Shown: positions 7,918-19,085 of the stretch, in pieces
Numbering within the stretch: the stretch's first letter is position 1
Layout of the letters: each line of letters opens with the position of its first letter
Source: Microbispora rosea subsp. aerata
Lineage (GTDB): Bacteria > Actinomycetota > Actinomycetes > Streptosporangiales > Streptosporangiaceae
Reading direction: 5' to 3'
Assembly (NCBI RefSeq): GCF_014647835.1
Contig: NZ_BMPY01000013.1
Location: forward strand, 62,001-126,000
DNA: 64,000 nt
Translations under genes and position numbers: made by a program
Notes under the pieces: generated by a model
What the model saw: only the letters and a program-made list of their open reading frames with translations
Databases searched by the model: none
What the model was told of the DNA's origin: nothing

Positions 7918-9516
7918 ATGATCGACTATTTGGTGATCGGGGCTGGTTCGGCCGGATGTGTCCTGGCAAACCGGCTGTCGGAGGATCCTTCCGTCCGCGT
8001 GCTGCTCGTCGAGGCGGGCGGCGACGACCGCCACCCGCTCTACCAGGTGCCGAAGGGGTTCGGGAAGCTCTTCGACGATCCGCGGAAGGTCTGGCACTAC
8101 CGGACACAGCCGTTCGGTCCCTACGGGCAGGCCGAGATCTGGCCGCGCGGCCGGGTGCTCGGCGGGTCGAGCTCCATCAACGGCATGGTCTACAACCGCG
8201 GCCACCGCGCCGACTACGACGAACTCGTACGGCTCGGCAACCCCGGCTGGGGCTGGGACACGATTTTACCGATCTTCCGGGCGATGGAGGACAACGCCCT
8301 GGGCGCCACGGCGACGCGCGGGGCGGGCGGGCCGCTGCACGTGTCTCCTCCACGTGACCCCGATCCGCTCTGCGACGAGATGATCGCGTCCGGTGCCGCG
8401 CTCGGGCTGACCCCGATGGAGGACGTCAACGAGTCCGACGCCGAACGGGTCGGTCACGCGATGGCGACCATCAAGGACGGGCGGCGGTTCAGCGCGGCCC
8501 GGGCCTTCCTCCACCCCGTACGCCACCGGAGCAACCTCACCGTCGTGACCAGGACGACGGTGACCGGGCTGCTGTTCGAGGGCGACAAGGTCGTCGGGGT
8601 CACCGCCCGGGACGCCGGCGGCGCCACCGTCGAATATCGGGCGGCCCGCGAGGTCATCCTGTCCCTGGGCAGCCTGGGCACGCCGAAGCTGCTGCAGCTG
8701 TCCGGCATCGGCCCGGCGGAGGTGCTGCGGTCGGCAGGTGTGGAGGTCCGGCTGGACCGGCCGATGGTCGGCGCCCGCATGCGCGAGCACCGGTGCCTGG
8801 CGCTGAAGTTCCGGCTGAAGGACGACCTGGGCTACAACCGCCAGCTGTCCACGCCGCTGCGGCAGGGCCTCACCGCGCTGCGCTACCTGGTGAACCGCGG
8901 GGGCCCGCTCGCCGCGCCGGCCTACGACGTGATCGCCTTCCTCAAGACCCGGCCCGAGCTGGAGCGGCCGGACGCCCAGCTGCTGATGGGCCCGTGGTCG
9001 GTGGCGACCTACCGGGCGGGCGAGACGGTCACGGTCGAGCGGCAGCCGGGGGTGTCGGTCGTCGCCGAGATCCTCCGCCCGACCGCGGAGGGCAGCGTGG
9101 CCATCACCTCCGCCGACCCCGGCGCGCCGCTCCGCATCGAGCCCAACTATTTCGGCTCCGAGCACGACCGGCGGGTCGGCGTCGACCTGTTCCGCCGCAT
9201 GCGCGAATACTTCGCCCAGGAGCCGATCGCCGGACGGCTGGCGGCCGAGACGTTCCCCGGTCCGGGAGTCGACTCGGACGAGGAGATCATCGACGCGGCG
9301 CTGGGCGGCGGCTACTGCGGCTACCACGCGATGGGCACCTGCGCCATGGGGCCGCACGACGACGACGTGGTCGACTCGCGGCTGCGCGTGAGAGGTCTCG
9401 ACAACCTGCGGGTCGTCGACTGCTCGGTGCTGCCCACCATGATCTCGGGCAACCTGAACGGCCCCATCATGGCGATGGCCTGGCACGCCGCCGACCTCAT
9501 CCTCGGCAGGGCCTGA
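7918..9516 (+). CDS. GMC-family FAD oxidoreductase
   Basis: Glucose-methanol-choline oxidoreductases oxidise alcohols with FAD. The 532-residue product has the Rossmann motif GAGSAG at 8-13 and the ribose-binding Glu near 32, the FAD-binding loop GRVLGGSSSINGMVYNRGH (about 78-96), and the C-terminal active-site region YHAMGTCAMG with catalytic His followed by NLNGPIMAMA. It is closest in layout to choline dehydrogenase/alcohol dehydrogenase (acceptor) members, but the substrate cannot be assigned. No glycine-betaine genes are nearby. It converges with the broken RloB gene. Confidence 0.92.
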   Translation: MIDYLVIGAGSAGCVLANRLSEDPSVRVLLVEAGGDDRHPLYQVPKGFGKLFDDPRKVWHYRTQPFGPYGQAEIWPRGRVLGGSSSINGMVYNRGHRADYDELVRLGNPGWGWDTILPIFRAMEDNALGATATRGAGGPLHVSPPRDPDPLCDEMIASGAALGLTPMEDVNESDAERVGHAMATIKDGRRFSAARAFLHPVRHRSNLTVVTRTTVTGLLFEGDKVVGVTARDAGGATVEYRAAREVILSLGSLGTPKLLQLSGIGPAEVLRSAGVEVRLDRPMVGARMREHRCLALKFRLKDDLGYNRQLSTPLRQGLTALRYLVNRGGPLAAPAYDVIAFLKTRPELERPDAQLLMGPWSVATYRAGETVTVERQPGVSVVAEILRPTAEGSVAITSADPGAPLRIEPNYFGSEHDRRVGVDLFRRMREYFAQEPIAGRLAAETFPGPGVDSDEEIIDAALGGGYCGYHAMGTCAMGPHDDDVVDSRLRVRGLDNLRVVDCSVLPTMISGNLNGPIMAMAWHAADLILGRA

Positions 9517-9534
9517 TCAGTAGACGCACATGTC

Positions 9535-10053
9535 TCAGACAATTCCCAGCGCGACCAGCAGCCGCCACACGTCGGTGGACGGATCGCGCCGCAGAATCGG
9601 ACAGTCCGGGGCGTGTCCCGAGCGAGCGGCCCACTGATCGGACGGAAGCGGCTCGCCACCGCGATCGGCGCGTTCCGGCTCTGTACGGGCAGGAGCACAC
9701 ATCCCATGAGGACAGGAGGCGATCAGGTGGCGAGCACGGGCTACCGCCTTGTGCTCCAGTCCCTTCAGAGCGTCCCGCCGAGAGCCCCTGATGCTTTTGT
9801 CGCCTCTCTTGTCGTAATCACGGAAGGCGTCCGCCGCCTGCCGTAACTTGTCGACCACGTTCTTGCTGCTGCCGCTCTGTGCCCCGGAGAACGCCTGAAA
9901 ATGCAACAGCAGCCACGCCCTCGCATGCCACGTACAGCACGCGCACTTCCCGTCTACGCGACCCGGGCCCGCGCGTGAGCGGACGCTCGTCGTCCAGCCG
10001 GCCGCGTCTCCTGCGCGCTCTCTGCTCCTTGTCATCTCCGATGCGCCTGCTCA
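9535..10053 (-). pseudogene. Broken RloB/AbiLii-like gene
   Basis: The frame starting with GTG at 10053 reads MSRRIGDD...RRRRGR...REVRVLYVACEG, the N-terminus expected of RloB proteins. The similarity then jumps frame to AWLLLHFQAFSG (RloB proteins have an 'ELWLLLHF' motif near the C-terminus), followed by VVDKLRQAADAFRDYDKRGDK and the terminal RRDPSTDVWRLLVALG. The whole central part between these motifs is missing, so the gene has an internal deletion plus frameshift around 9915. Its GTGA start overlaps the stop of the ATPase fragment upstream, showing the pair was once translationally coupled. RloB partners AAA ATPases in AbiL-type abortive-infection systems. Confidence 0.6.
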
Positions 10054-10535
10054 CGCCGTCGCCTTCGCCTCCTGCCGGGCAACCTCACGGGCGACCTCAC
10101 CCGCCGTCACACGCGGTATCCCACCGTAACGGCCTCGGAGATAACCCCGTTCAAGGTTCTCCTCCTTGCGCGGCTTCGCCTCGCTCAACGGGTACAGCTC
10201 GGTCTCCCCCGAGCGTTTCTTCGCGGTGATCCACACCTGGTCCCGGCCGAGTGGGCGGTCGAGGACCGCACTGCCGAGCAGGGTCGCATCGTGCGTCGTG
10301 AAAAGCAGTTGCGCACCACGAGGGTTGGCATCGGGATCCTGGAAGACACGCACGACCTCCGCCGCGAGTGTCGGGTGCAGACTCGAATCCAGTTCGTCGA
10401 CCACGAGAACCGAACCATGATCCAACGCGGTGAGCATGGGGCCCAGGAAGACGAACCAGGCATGCGTTCCCAGGGATTCTTCCGAGTAGAAGTCGAGAGG
10501 GGCCTCGCCCCCATTGGGCGCAGATTGCCGGGCTG
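10051..10535 (-). pseudogene. Truncated AAA ATPase (RloA/AbiLi-like), N-terminus lost
   Basis: This is the C-terminal third of an OLD/AAA_15-like ATPase: PLDFYSEESLGTHAWFVFLGP, the signature-like/Walker B region VLVVDELDSSLHP, the H-loop LLFTTHDATLLG, and the closing RKEENLERGYLRGRYGGIP. The Walker A half is absent because the sequence runs straight into the 3' end of treZ at 10536, and no start codon with a ribosome-binding site exists. It precedes and overlaps the broken rloB by GTGA. Together they are the decayed remains of an AbiL-like defence pair; the 5' part was probably removed by a deletion whose end lies at the treZ stop codon. Confidence 0.7.
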
Positions 10536-12233
10536 TCAGACCTCCACGACGGCCAGGGAGCGCCCCGGCAGGTCGAGGACGCCACCGGTCAGGCGGGCGG
10601 ACTCGTCGGAGGCCAGCAGGAGCCGCGACGCGGCCAGCCGTACGGAGACCGTGTCGCCGGCGAAGTTGGCGGCGACCCGCAGCGAGCCGCGCTCGATCAC
10701 CACGACGCGCCGATCCTCGTCCACCTCGACCCGCACCCGGTCGAGGCGGGGATCGGTGAGGTCGGGGTGCGACTTGCGCAGCGCGATCAGGTCGCGATAC
10801 CAGGCGAGCAGCGAGGCGTGCTCGTCCTTGGACGGCTCCTCCCAGTCGAGCTTGGAGCGCAGGAACGTCTCCTCGTCGCCCGGTTCGGGGGCCTTCCAGT
10901 CGTAGCCGAAGCCCTCGAACTCCTTCCTGCGCCGTTCGCCCTCCCCCGCCGCCAGGTGCGGCTCGAAGTGGTCGGTGAAGAAGTAGAACGGGGTGCTCGC
11001 CCCCCACTCCTCGCCCATGAACAGCATGGGGGTGAACGGCGAGGTCAGCAGCAGCCCGGAGGCGAGGCGGAGCTGGTCGGACCGCATGCGGTCGCCCTCG
11101 GGCCGGTTGCCGACCTGGTCGTGGTTCTGCACGCAGCACACGAACCGGTGGCCGGGCACCCCCGTCGCCGGCCTGCCGTGCGAACGGCCGCGGAACGACG
11201 AATAGGTGCCGTCGTGGAAATATCCGGATGTGAACACCTTGGCCAGGGACGACAGGCCGGCGAAGTCCCCGTAGTAGGCGTTGGTCTCCCCGGTGACGTT
11301 CGCGTGGATGGCGTGGTGGACGTCGTCGTTCCAGCTCGCGTGCAGGCCGAGGCCGCCCGCCTCGCGCGGGGTGACCAGGCGGGGGTCGTTGAGGTCCGAC
11401 TCGGCGATGAGCGTGAGCGGGCGGCCCAGGGCGGCCGACAGCGCGTCGACCTCGGCCGACAGCTCCTCCAGGAAGTGGACGGCGCGCTTGTCGTGCAGGG
11501 CGTGCACGGCGTCGAGGCGCAGCCCGTCGACGTGGTAGTCACGCAGCCACTGCAGCGCGTTCTCGATGAAGTAGCGCCGCACCTCGTCCGAGCCCGGCCC
11601 GTCGAGGTTGACCGCGTCACCCCAGTAGGACCCCTTCGCGTCGTGGAAGTACGGCCCGAACTTGGCCAGGTAGTTGCCCGAAGGGCCGAGGTGGTTGTAG
11701 ACGACGTCGAGGATCACGCCGAGACCGGCGCGATGGCAGGCGTCCACCAGGCTCTTCAGCCCGTCCGGGCCGCCGTACTCCTCGAAGACCGCGTAGAGGT
11801 CCACGCCGTCGTAGCCCCAGTTGCGCTTCCCCGGCACCGGCGGCACCGGCATGATCTCGACGAAGTCGACGCCGAGCCGCACCAGGTGATCGAGCCGGTC
11901 GGCCACTCCCCGGAAGGTGCCCTCGGGCGAGAACGTGCCGACGTGCAGCTCGTAGATCACCGCGCCGCGCAGGTCGCGGCCCCGCCAGCCGCCGTCGGTC
12001 CAGGCGAACCTGTCGTGGTGGTAGACGCGGCTCGGGCCGCTCACGCCGTACGGCTGCCGCCGCGTCCTGGGGTCGGGGAACGGTCCCTCGCCGTCCACGT
12101 AGAAGGCGTAGTCGAGGTCGTGCTCGTCGCCGGGGGCGGTCCACCAGCCGCCCTCGCCCCGCGTCAGCCCGTGCCGGGCGCCGCCGTACTCGACCTCGAT
12201 CCGCTCCGCCGCCGGCGCCCAGACCTCGAACAT
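10536..12233 (-). CDS. treZ: Malto-oligosyltrehalose trehalohydrolase
   Basis: TreZ releases trehalose from malto-oligosyl trehalose, the second step of the TreY-TreZ route from glycogen. The 565-residue protein has an N-terminal CBM48-like beta domain (about 1-85) and a GH13 barrel with WGYDGVDLYAV, nucleophile Asp241 in GLRLDAVHAL, acid/base Glu278 in LIAESDLND and a QNHDQVGNR motif near 370. The ATG at 12233 follows GGGGAG. It is the last gene of glgX-treY-treZ, 28 nt after treY. Its stop codon is directly abutted by the truncated AAA ATPase. Confidence 0.95.
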   Translation of the reverse strand: MFEVWAPAAERIEVEYGGARHGLTRGEGGWWTAPGDEHDLDYAFYVDGEGPFPDPRTRRQPYGVSGPSRVYHHDRFAWTDGGWRGRDLRGAVIYELHVGTFSPEGTFRGVADRLDHLVRLGVDFVEIMPVPPVPGKRNWGYDGVDLYAVFEEYGGPDGLKSLVDACHRAGLGVILDVVYNHLGPSGNYLAKFGPYFHDAKGSYWGDAVNLDGPGSDEVRRYFIENALQWLRDYHVDGLRLDAVHALHDKRAVHFLEELSAEVDALSAALGRPLTLIAESDLNDPRLVTPREAGGLGLHASWNDDVHHAIHANVTGETNAYYGDFAGLSSLAKVFTSGYFHDGTYSSFRGRSHGRPATGVPGHRFVCCVQNHDQVGNRPEGDRMRSDQLRLASGLLLTSPFTPMLFMGEEWGASTPFYFFTDHFEPHLAAGEGERRRKEFEGFGYDWKAPEPGDEETFLRSKLDWEEPSKDEHASLLAWYRDLIALRKSHPDLTDPRLDRVRVEVDEDRRVVVIERGSLRVAANFAGDTVSVRLAASRLLLASDESARLTGGVLDLPGRSLAVVEV

Positions 12234-12261
12234 GCCTCATCTCCCCTGTCGAACGCGGCCG

Positions 12262-14460
12262 TCAGCCCTCGAGAATCGCCACCGGATAGGCCGGCAGCAG
12301 GTCGGCCATCCGCACCTCGCCGGTGTGCCCGGCGCCGGTGAGCACGTCGCGCCAGCGCCCCGGCGGCAAGGCGATCGTCTCGCTCCCCCAGCCGCCCCGG
12401 CGTTCCAGCCCGACCGGCAGCCGGGTCGCGACCACGACCGCGGCCGTCCCCCGCCCGGGGACGCCCCGCGCGAACGCGACCGCGTGCTTCCCCGCCTCGA
12501 TCGGCGCGTACGGCGCCTCGGGGCCGAGCCGGGCGCGCAGGCGCAGCGCGGCGGCGGTGACGCGGAGCTTCTGGCCGTCCCAGGTGTCGTCGGGCTCGGC
12601 CAGCAGCCGGCGGCGGCGCTCGAAGTCCACCGGCCGCCGGTTGTCCGGATCGACCAGCGAGAAGTCGGTGATCTCGTTGCCCTGGTATACATCCGGAATG
12701 CCCGGCATGAGGAGCTGGACGGCCTTCTGCCCCAGCGAGTTGACCCGGGCATATCGGTCCACGACCTCGGTGAACGCCGCGACCGAGTCGCCGCAGACCT
12801 CCATCGCGCGCCGGGCGAAGTCCCTGACGCCCTCCTCGTACGCCGGGTCGGGGCTGAGCCAGGAGATCGAGGTCTTGGCCTCGCGCGCGGCCTTGAGCAG
12901 GTAATCGGCGAAGCGGTCGAGGGAGATCGGCCAGGCCGCCATCAGCGACTGCCAGGCGAGGTAGTCGAGCCTGGGGTCGAACGACACGGCCGCCGCCCAG
13001 GAGTCGACGGCCGCCGTCCACTCCCCGGGCATCTCCGACAGCACGGCAAGGCGGGCGCGCACGTCCTCCGACCGCTTGGTGTCGTGGGTGGACAGCGTGG
13101 TCATGGTGCGCGGCGGCAGGCCGGCGCAGAACTCGTGGAACTCGGCCGGCGACACCCCGAACCTGTCGGGCTCCCCGCCGACCTCGTTGAGGCAGGCCAG
13201 CGGATACCACCGATACAGCGCGGTGTCTTCGACGCCCTTGGCCATCACCGGCCCGCAGGTCTGCTGGAACCGGACGACCGCCTCCGGCGGGCCGTACAGG
13301 ACGAGGTCGGCCACCTTGGCCACCGCGGCGGGGTCGGTCCTGGTCGCCGCCAGGTTGGCCGCCTCCTGGATGATCGCCTCGGATTCGGCGGACGGCTGCT
13401 CGCCCGGGTTCACGTACGCCCGGTAGACGGGCATCGCGGCCAGCAGCTCCACCACCGCCTCGCGCAGCCCGGGGTCGCCGAGGTCGCCGGTGAGCCGGTC
13501 GATCTCCCCGCGGAAGAACAGGTCGATGACGTGCTTCTTGGACTCGTGGCGCACGGTCTCGTAGTCGTCGCGCACGCCGGTGTGCCGGGCGAACGTCTCG
13601 ATCAGCGCGTCCCGCCCGGCCGGGTCGACGAACAGCCGGGTGACCATGTTGAGCGCGTCGTAGCCGGTGGTGCCGTCGCACGGCCAGTCGGCGGGCAGCC
13701 GCTCGCCGTCGATGAGGATCTTCTCCACCCACAGCGGGCCGGGCACGTGCGGGCGCAGCCGCCGCAGGTAGCCGCGGGGGTCGGCCAGGCCGTCGGGGTG
13801 ATCGACGCGCACTCCGTGGATCACCCCCTCCTCGATGAGGCGGAAGGTGACGGCGTGGGTGGCCTCGAACACCTCGGGGTCCTCCACCCGCAGGCCGATC
13901 AGCGACGACACGTCGAAGAACCGCCGGTAGCCGGGGCTCTCCCGCCAGTGGGCCAGCCGGTAGTGCTGGGCCTGGAGCAGCTCCGGCAGCGGCAGGTGCT
14001 CGGTGCCGGGCCTGATCGGGAACGCGTGGTCGTGGTAGCGCAGCACATCGCCGTCCACGCGGAGCGCCTCACCGGCGTCGTCGCCGAGCAGCGGCAGGGT
14101 GACCGGCCACCGCATGTCGAACCACCGGGCGGCCGGCGACCCCGGACCGTCCCGCAGCGCCGCCCAGAGCCGGGCGTTGTCCGACTCCGGCACCGGCACG
14201 GTCATGTGGTTGGGCACGATGTCGGACACCAGCGGCATGCCCTCGGCCGCCAGCGCCCGCAGGCCCTCCTCCCCGCCGAACTCCTCGCGTACGCGGCCGT
14301 GGTCGGTCACGTCGTACCCGTGCTGGGACTCCCGGCAGGCCTGGAGGATCGGCGACAGGTAGAGGTGGCCGACCCCCAGCTCGCGGAGATATCCGACGAG
14401 GCTCGCGGCCTGGGCGAATCCGAAGTCGGGCGTGAGCTGCACCCGATAGGTAGAGGTCAC
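12262..14460 (-). CDS. treY: Malto-oligosyltrehalose synthase
   Basis: TreY isomerises the reducing-end alpha-1,4 bond of maltodextrins to the alpha,alpha-1,1 bond of trehalose. The 732-residue product (GTG at 14460, preceded by GAAAGG) begins TSTYRVQLTPDFGF, then LYLSPILQA and HGYDVTDH, all hallmarks of TreY. The GH13 nucleophile region HGVRVDHPDGLADP and catalytic Glu in WVEKILIDGE are present. Its usual large C-terminal insertion is complete, ending RMADLLPAYPVAILEG. It sits between glgX and treZ, as in many actinobacteria. Confidence 0.95.
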   Translation of the reverse strand: MTSTYRVQLTPDFGFAQAASLVGYLRELGVGHLYLSPILQACRESQHGYDVTDHGRVREEFGGEEGLRALAAEGMPLVSDIVPNHMTVPVPESDNARLWAALRDGPGSPAARWFDMRWPVTLPLLGDDAGEALRVDGDVLRYHDHAFPIRPGTEHLPLPELLQAQHYRLAHWRESPGYRRFFDVSSLIGLRVEDPEVFEATHAVTFRLIEEGVIHGVRVDHPDGLADPRGYLRRLRPHVPGPLWVEKILIDGERLPADWPCDGTTGYDALNMVTRLFVDPAGRDALIETFARHTGVRDDYETVRHESKKHVIDLFFRGEIDRLTGDLGDPGLREAVVELLAAMPVYRAYVNPGEQPSAESEAIIQEAANLAATRTDPAAVAKVADLVLYGPPEAVVRFQQTCGPVMAKGVEDTALYRWYPLACLNEVGGEPDRFGVSPAEFHEFCAGLPPRTMTTLSTHDTKRSEDVRARLAVLSEMPGEWTAAVDSWAAAVSFDPRLDYLAWQSLMAAWPISLDRFADYLLKAAREAKTSISWLSPDPAYEEGVRDFARRAMEVCGDSVAAFTEVVDRYARVNSLGQKAVQLLMPGIPDVYQGNEITDFSLVDPDNRRPVDFERRRRLLAEPDDTWDGQKLRVTAAALRLRARLGPEAPYAPIEAGKHAVAFARGVPGRGTAAVVVATRLPVGLERRGGWGSETIALPPGRWRDVLTGAGHTGEVRMADLLPAYPVAILEG

Positions 14461-14792
14461 CGAACCGCCTTTCGCAGCGGGTTTGCGGAGTTCGTGTTCA
14501 TAGTGCACGTCATGGGCGCGCCCCTGCCAGCACCGCGACGGCCGGGGGGAGCGCGTGCCCTTCGTGCCGGGTGCGGCGCGGGCCGGCCCCGATGGGCACT
14601 CTATTGGGCCGTCGCCGCTGGTCAGGACCGCTGCGGCGCCGCGTACCCGGGGCGCGCCCGCCCGGGATCGGCACGCACGTTGGACACGGCGCGGGGCTCA
14701 GACACCGTGCCGGGATCGGGCACAGCGCTGGTCAGACATGGCGCGGCGGTCAGACGCGGCGCGGGGTCAGATGTCAGGCGCGGGGTCAGATG
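14461..14792. other. glgX-treY intergenic region, no gene seen
   Basis: These 331 bases contain no supportable gene. They may hold a second promoter for treY-treZ. The glgX-proximal end is repetitive (see 14759-14796). Confidence 0.5.

Positions 14793-14796
<4 letters not shown>
14759..14796. repeat. Perfect 19-bp tandem duplication at the glgX stop codon
   Basis: GCGCGGGGTCAGATGTCAG occurs at 14759-14777 and again at 14778-14796. The second copy overlaps the glgX stop codon. Further partial copies (GGTCAGAC) extend leftwards to about 14730. Confidence 0.85.
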
Positions 14797-16946
<2,150 letters not shown>

Positions 16947-17392
16947 TGGACCTCCTCGCCCTCCGGCTCGGCGGTCACGCCGGGAAGGTCCCGGAGCCCA
17001 CCGGCTCTATGGTCGCGCTCGCTCACGGTGCGTACCCGCTCGGGGACTCCGCGCACGAGATCGTGGTCTGAATGTCGTCCACGAGACATCGTGCCTGCCC
17101 GGAAATGGCTTCGGCAGTCGCGCCACGTTAACTGCGTGTATGGCAACGGGGTGAACCGGCCATCGGCGCGCAAATCTCCAGATGACCTGGGCCGGCTCGC
17201 CCCCGTACGGCCCGCGTCCGGTGCGGCATCGGGCGACCCATGCCAACCCACGCCAGCCCTTGGCCGGGCCAGTGTCAGCGGTCCAGGGCGTTGTCGGCGG
17301 CCCCGCATCAGACCGGGCTCCTGCCGGCGACCCGTATGCAGCACGTCAACCCGCGACAGCCCACGCCACCCGCGTCAAACCGGTGGGTGTTG
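16947..17392. other. Intergenic region upstream of glgX, no gene seen
   Basis: An open frame (17344-16943, minus) runs through here but it is Arg/Gly/Pro-rich, lacks a ribosome-binding site and looks like chance high-G+C openness. The leftward glgX promoter should lie here, though no convincing boxes were found. Short CCACGCC-type motifs recur at 17,230-17,370. Confidence 0.5.
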
Positions 17393-17764
17393 TCAGCGGC
17401 CCGCGTAGCGCTCCCGGGCGGCGATCACCTCGGGCATGTGCTCCTCCGTCCAGGCGATCAGCGGGAGCAGGCGTTCGGCGGCCTCGCGGCCGAGCGGCGT
17501 GAGGCTGTACTCGACCCGGGGCGGGATCGTGTGCTCGGCCTCCCGCAGCACCATGCCGTCGCGTTCGAGGGCCTGGAGGGTCTGGGACAGCATCTTCTCG
17601 CTCACCCCATCCACCCGGCGGCGCAGGGCGTTGAAGCGGTAGGGCCCTTCGTACAGGGCCGCCAGCGCCAGGATCGCCCACCTGCCGGTGATCGTCTCCA
17701 GCACCGAGCGCGACGTGCACTTCCGCGAGAAGACGTCGGCGACGAGGTCCTCGAACTCCTCCAT
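17393..17764 (-). CDS. HxlR-family winged-helix regulator
   Basis: HxlR/DUF24 proteins are MarR-like dimeric regulators that often sense electrophiles or redox state. The 123-residue product has the family pattern: an early Cys in SRKCTSRSVLETITGRWAILALAAL, the GPYRFNALRRRVDGVSEKMLSQTLQALERDGMV recognition region, and the wing R.VEYSLTPLGREA. The conserved Cys at about position 16 is the usual redox sensor. The ATG at 17764 is chosen on length. It is divergent from the NmrA-like gene, the classic regulator-target arrangement. Confidence 0.93.
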   Translation of the reverse strand: MEEFEDLVADVFSRKCTSRSVLETITGRWAILALAALYEGPYRFNALRRRVDGVSEKMLSQTLQALERDGMVLREAEHTIPPRVEYSLTPLGREAAERLLPLIAWTEEHMPEVIAARERYAGR

Positions 17765-17780
17765 GGCCGTCAGCTTACGC

Positions 17781-17840
17781 TCCCGAAGTACTCTCTGATA
17801 GAAAGCACTCACCAATGGAAAGTACTGCCGAGGAGAAACC
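17781..17840. promoter_or_regulatory. Shared operator/promoter of the HxlR-NmrA divergon
   Basis: AGTACT occurs at 17787-17792 and 17821-17826, with related AAAGCACT at 17802-17809. The pair is separated by about three helical turns, suitable for HxlR dimers. This A/T-richer stretch must contain both divergent promoters. GAGGAG at 17830-17835 is the ribosome-binding site of the rightward gene. Confidence 0.5.
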
Positions 17841-18698
17841 ATGATTGTCGTGACCGGAGCCACCGGGCAGCTCGGCCGGCTGGTGATCGAGGAGCTCGCC
17901 GGGCGCGTCCCCGCCTCGCAGATCGTCGCGGCGGTGCGCAGCCCGGAGAAGGCGGCCGACCTGGCCGAGCGGGGCATCCAGGTGCGCGAGGCCGACTACG
18001 ACCGTCCCGCCACGCTGGGGCCGGCGTTCGAGGGTGCCGCCAAGATCCTGCTCATCTCCGGCAGCGAGGTCGGCAAGCGCGTCGACCAGCACAAGGCCGT
18101 GGTGGACGCCGCCAAGGCCGCCGGTGTGGAGCTGCTCGCCTACACGAGCATCCCGCACGCCGACACCACCCCGCTGGGCCTCGCGACCGAGCACAAGGCG
18201 ACCGAGGAGCACATCCGCGCGAGCGGGCTGCCCTTCACCTTCCTGCGCAACGGCTGGTATCACGAGAACTACCTCCCGGCGGCGCGGCTGGCCGTGCGGA
18301 GCGGCGTCATCGCGGGCAGCGCGCGCGACGGCCGCATCGCGTCGGCGGCGCGCGCCGACTTCGCCGCCGCCGCGGCCACCGTCCTCACCACCGAGGGGCA
18401 CAAGGACGCGGTGTACGAGCTGACGGGTGACGTCGCCTGGAGCATGCCCGAGCTGGCCGCCCTGGTCGCCGAGCTGTCCGGCGCGCAGGTCGAGTATCGG
18501 GACCTGCCCGTCGCCGAGTACGCCAAGGTGCTGGAGGCGAACGGCCTGCCCGCGCCGGTCGCGGCGATGTTCGCCCAGACCGACGCCGACATCGCCGACG
18601 GCTGGCTCGGCGACACCCCCGGCGAGTTGTCCCGCCTCATCGGCCGTCCGACCACGCCGCTGCGCGACACCCTCGCCGAGAGCCTGAAGAACGGTTAG
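17841..18698 (+). CDS. NmrA/QorB-like NAD(P)H-dependent oxidoreductase
   Basis: This 285-residue atypical short-chain dehydrogenase has the dinucleotide motif TGATGQLG at 5-12 and then the QOR2-like segments YTSIPHADTTPLGLATEHKATEEHIRASGLPFTFLRNGWYHENY. It lacks a complete SDR Tyr-x3-Lys in the usual place, as in NmrA and NAD(P)H:quinone oxidoreductase 2 proteins. Divergence from an HxlR gene suggests induction by quinones or other electrophiles. A strong ribosome-binding site precedes the ATG. Confidence 0.92.
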   Translation: MIVVTGATGQLGRLVIEELAGRVPASQIVAAVRSPEKAADLAERGIQVREADYDRPATLGPAFEGAAKILLISGSEVGKRVDQHKAVVDAAKAAGVELLAYTSIPHADTTPLGLATEHKATEEHIRASGLPFTFLRNGWYHENYLPAARLAVRSGVIAGSARDGRIASAARADFAAAAATVLTTEGHKDAVYELTGDVAWSMPELAALVAELSGAQVEYRDLPVAEYAKVLEANGLPAPVAAMFAQTDADIADGWLGDTPGELSRLIGRPTTPLRDTLAESLKNG

Positions 18699-18750
18699 GC
18701 GCACCGGACGCCGCCGGGAGGGGCCGGGCTGCCGCGCGGCGTCCCCCCGG

Positions 18751-19014
18751 CGGCGAGCCCGACGACCACACCGTGCGTCCACAACACAACGGTGCCCCGG
18801 CCCCCTCGCCAAAGACACCGACGAGCCGGTGGTCACCGGCCTCGACCGACATCATGAGGGCCTACGACCTCCACCAGTCGCGACCCCGCGAACCTCAACG
18901 GCGAGCCCGACGACCACACCGAGCATCCTCAACACGACAGGGCCCCGGCCGCCCTCGCCAAGGACACCGACAAGCCCGCGATCACCGGCCTCGACCGACA
19001 TCACCAGGGCCTGC
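18751..19014. repeat. ~116-bp direct repeat in intergenic DNA
   Basis: 18751-18866 and 18899-19014 share the same sequence with scattered differences (offset 148 bp), both starting CGGCGAGCCCGACGACCACA. In the right copy one frame reads GEPDDHTEHPQHDRAPAALA and onward to TGLDRHHQGL without a stop; the left copy is frameshifted by one lost G. The whole 18699-19085 gap holds no supportable gene, but the repeat could be decayed coding DNA. Confidence 0.8.
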
Positions 19015-19085
19015 GCGCGGCCCCGCGAATGTCTCCCGCTCCCGGCGGTGTTCTCGGACGACGACGGACGAGCAACGCGAGAGGG

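Noticed and set aside
10767-12341. Long plus-strand open frames opposite treZ, treY and glgX
   Set aside because: They mirror well-recognised GH13 genes and encode low-complexity Val/Arg/Gly-rich sequence.
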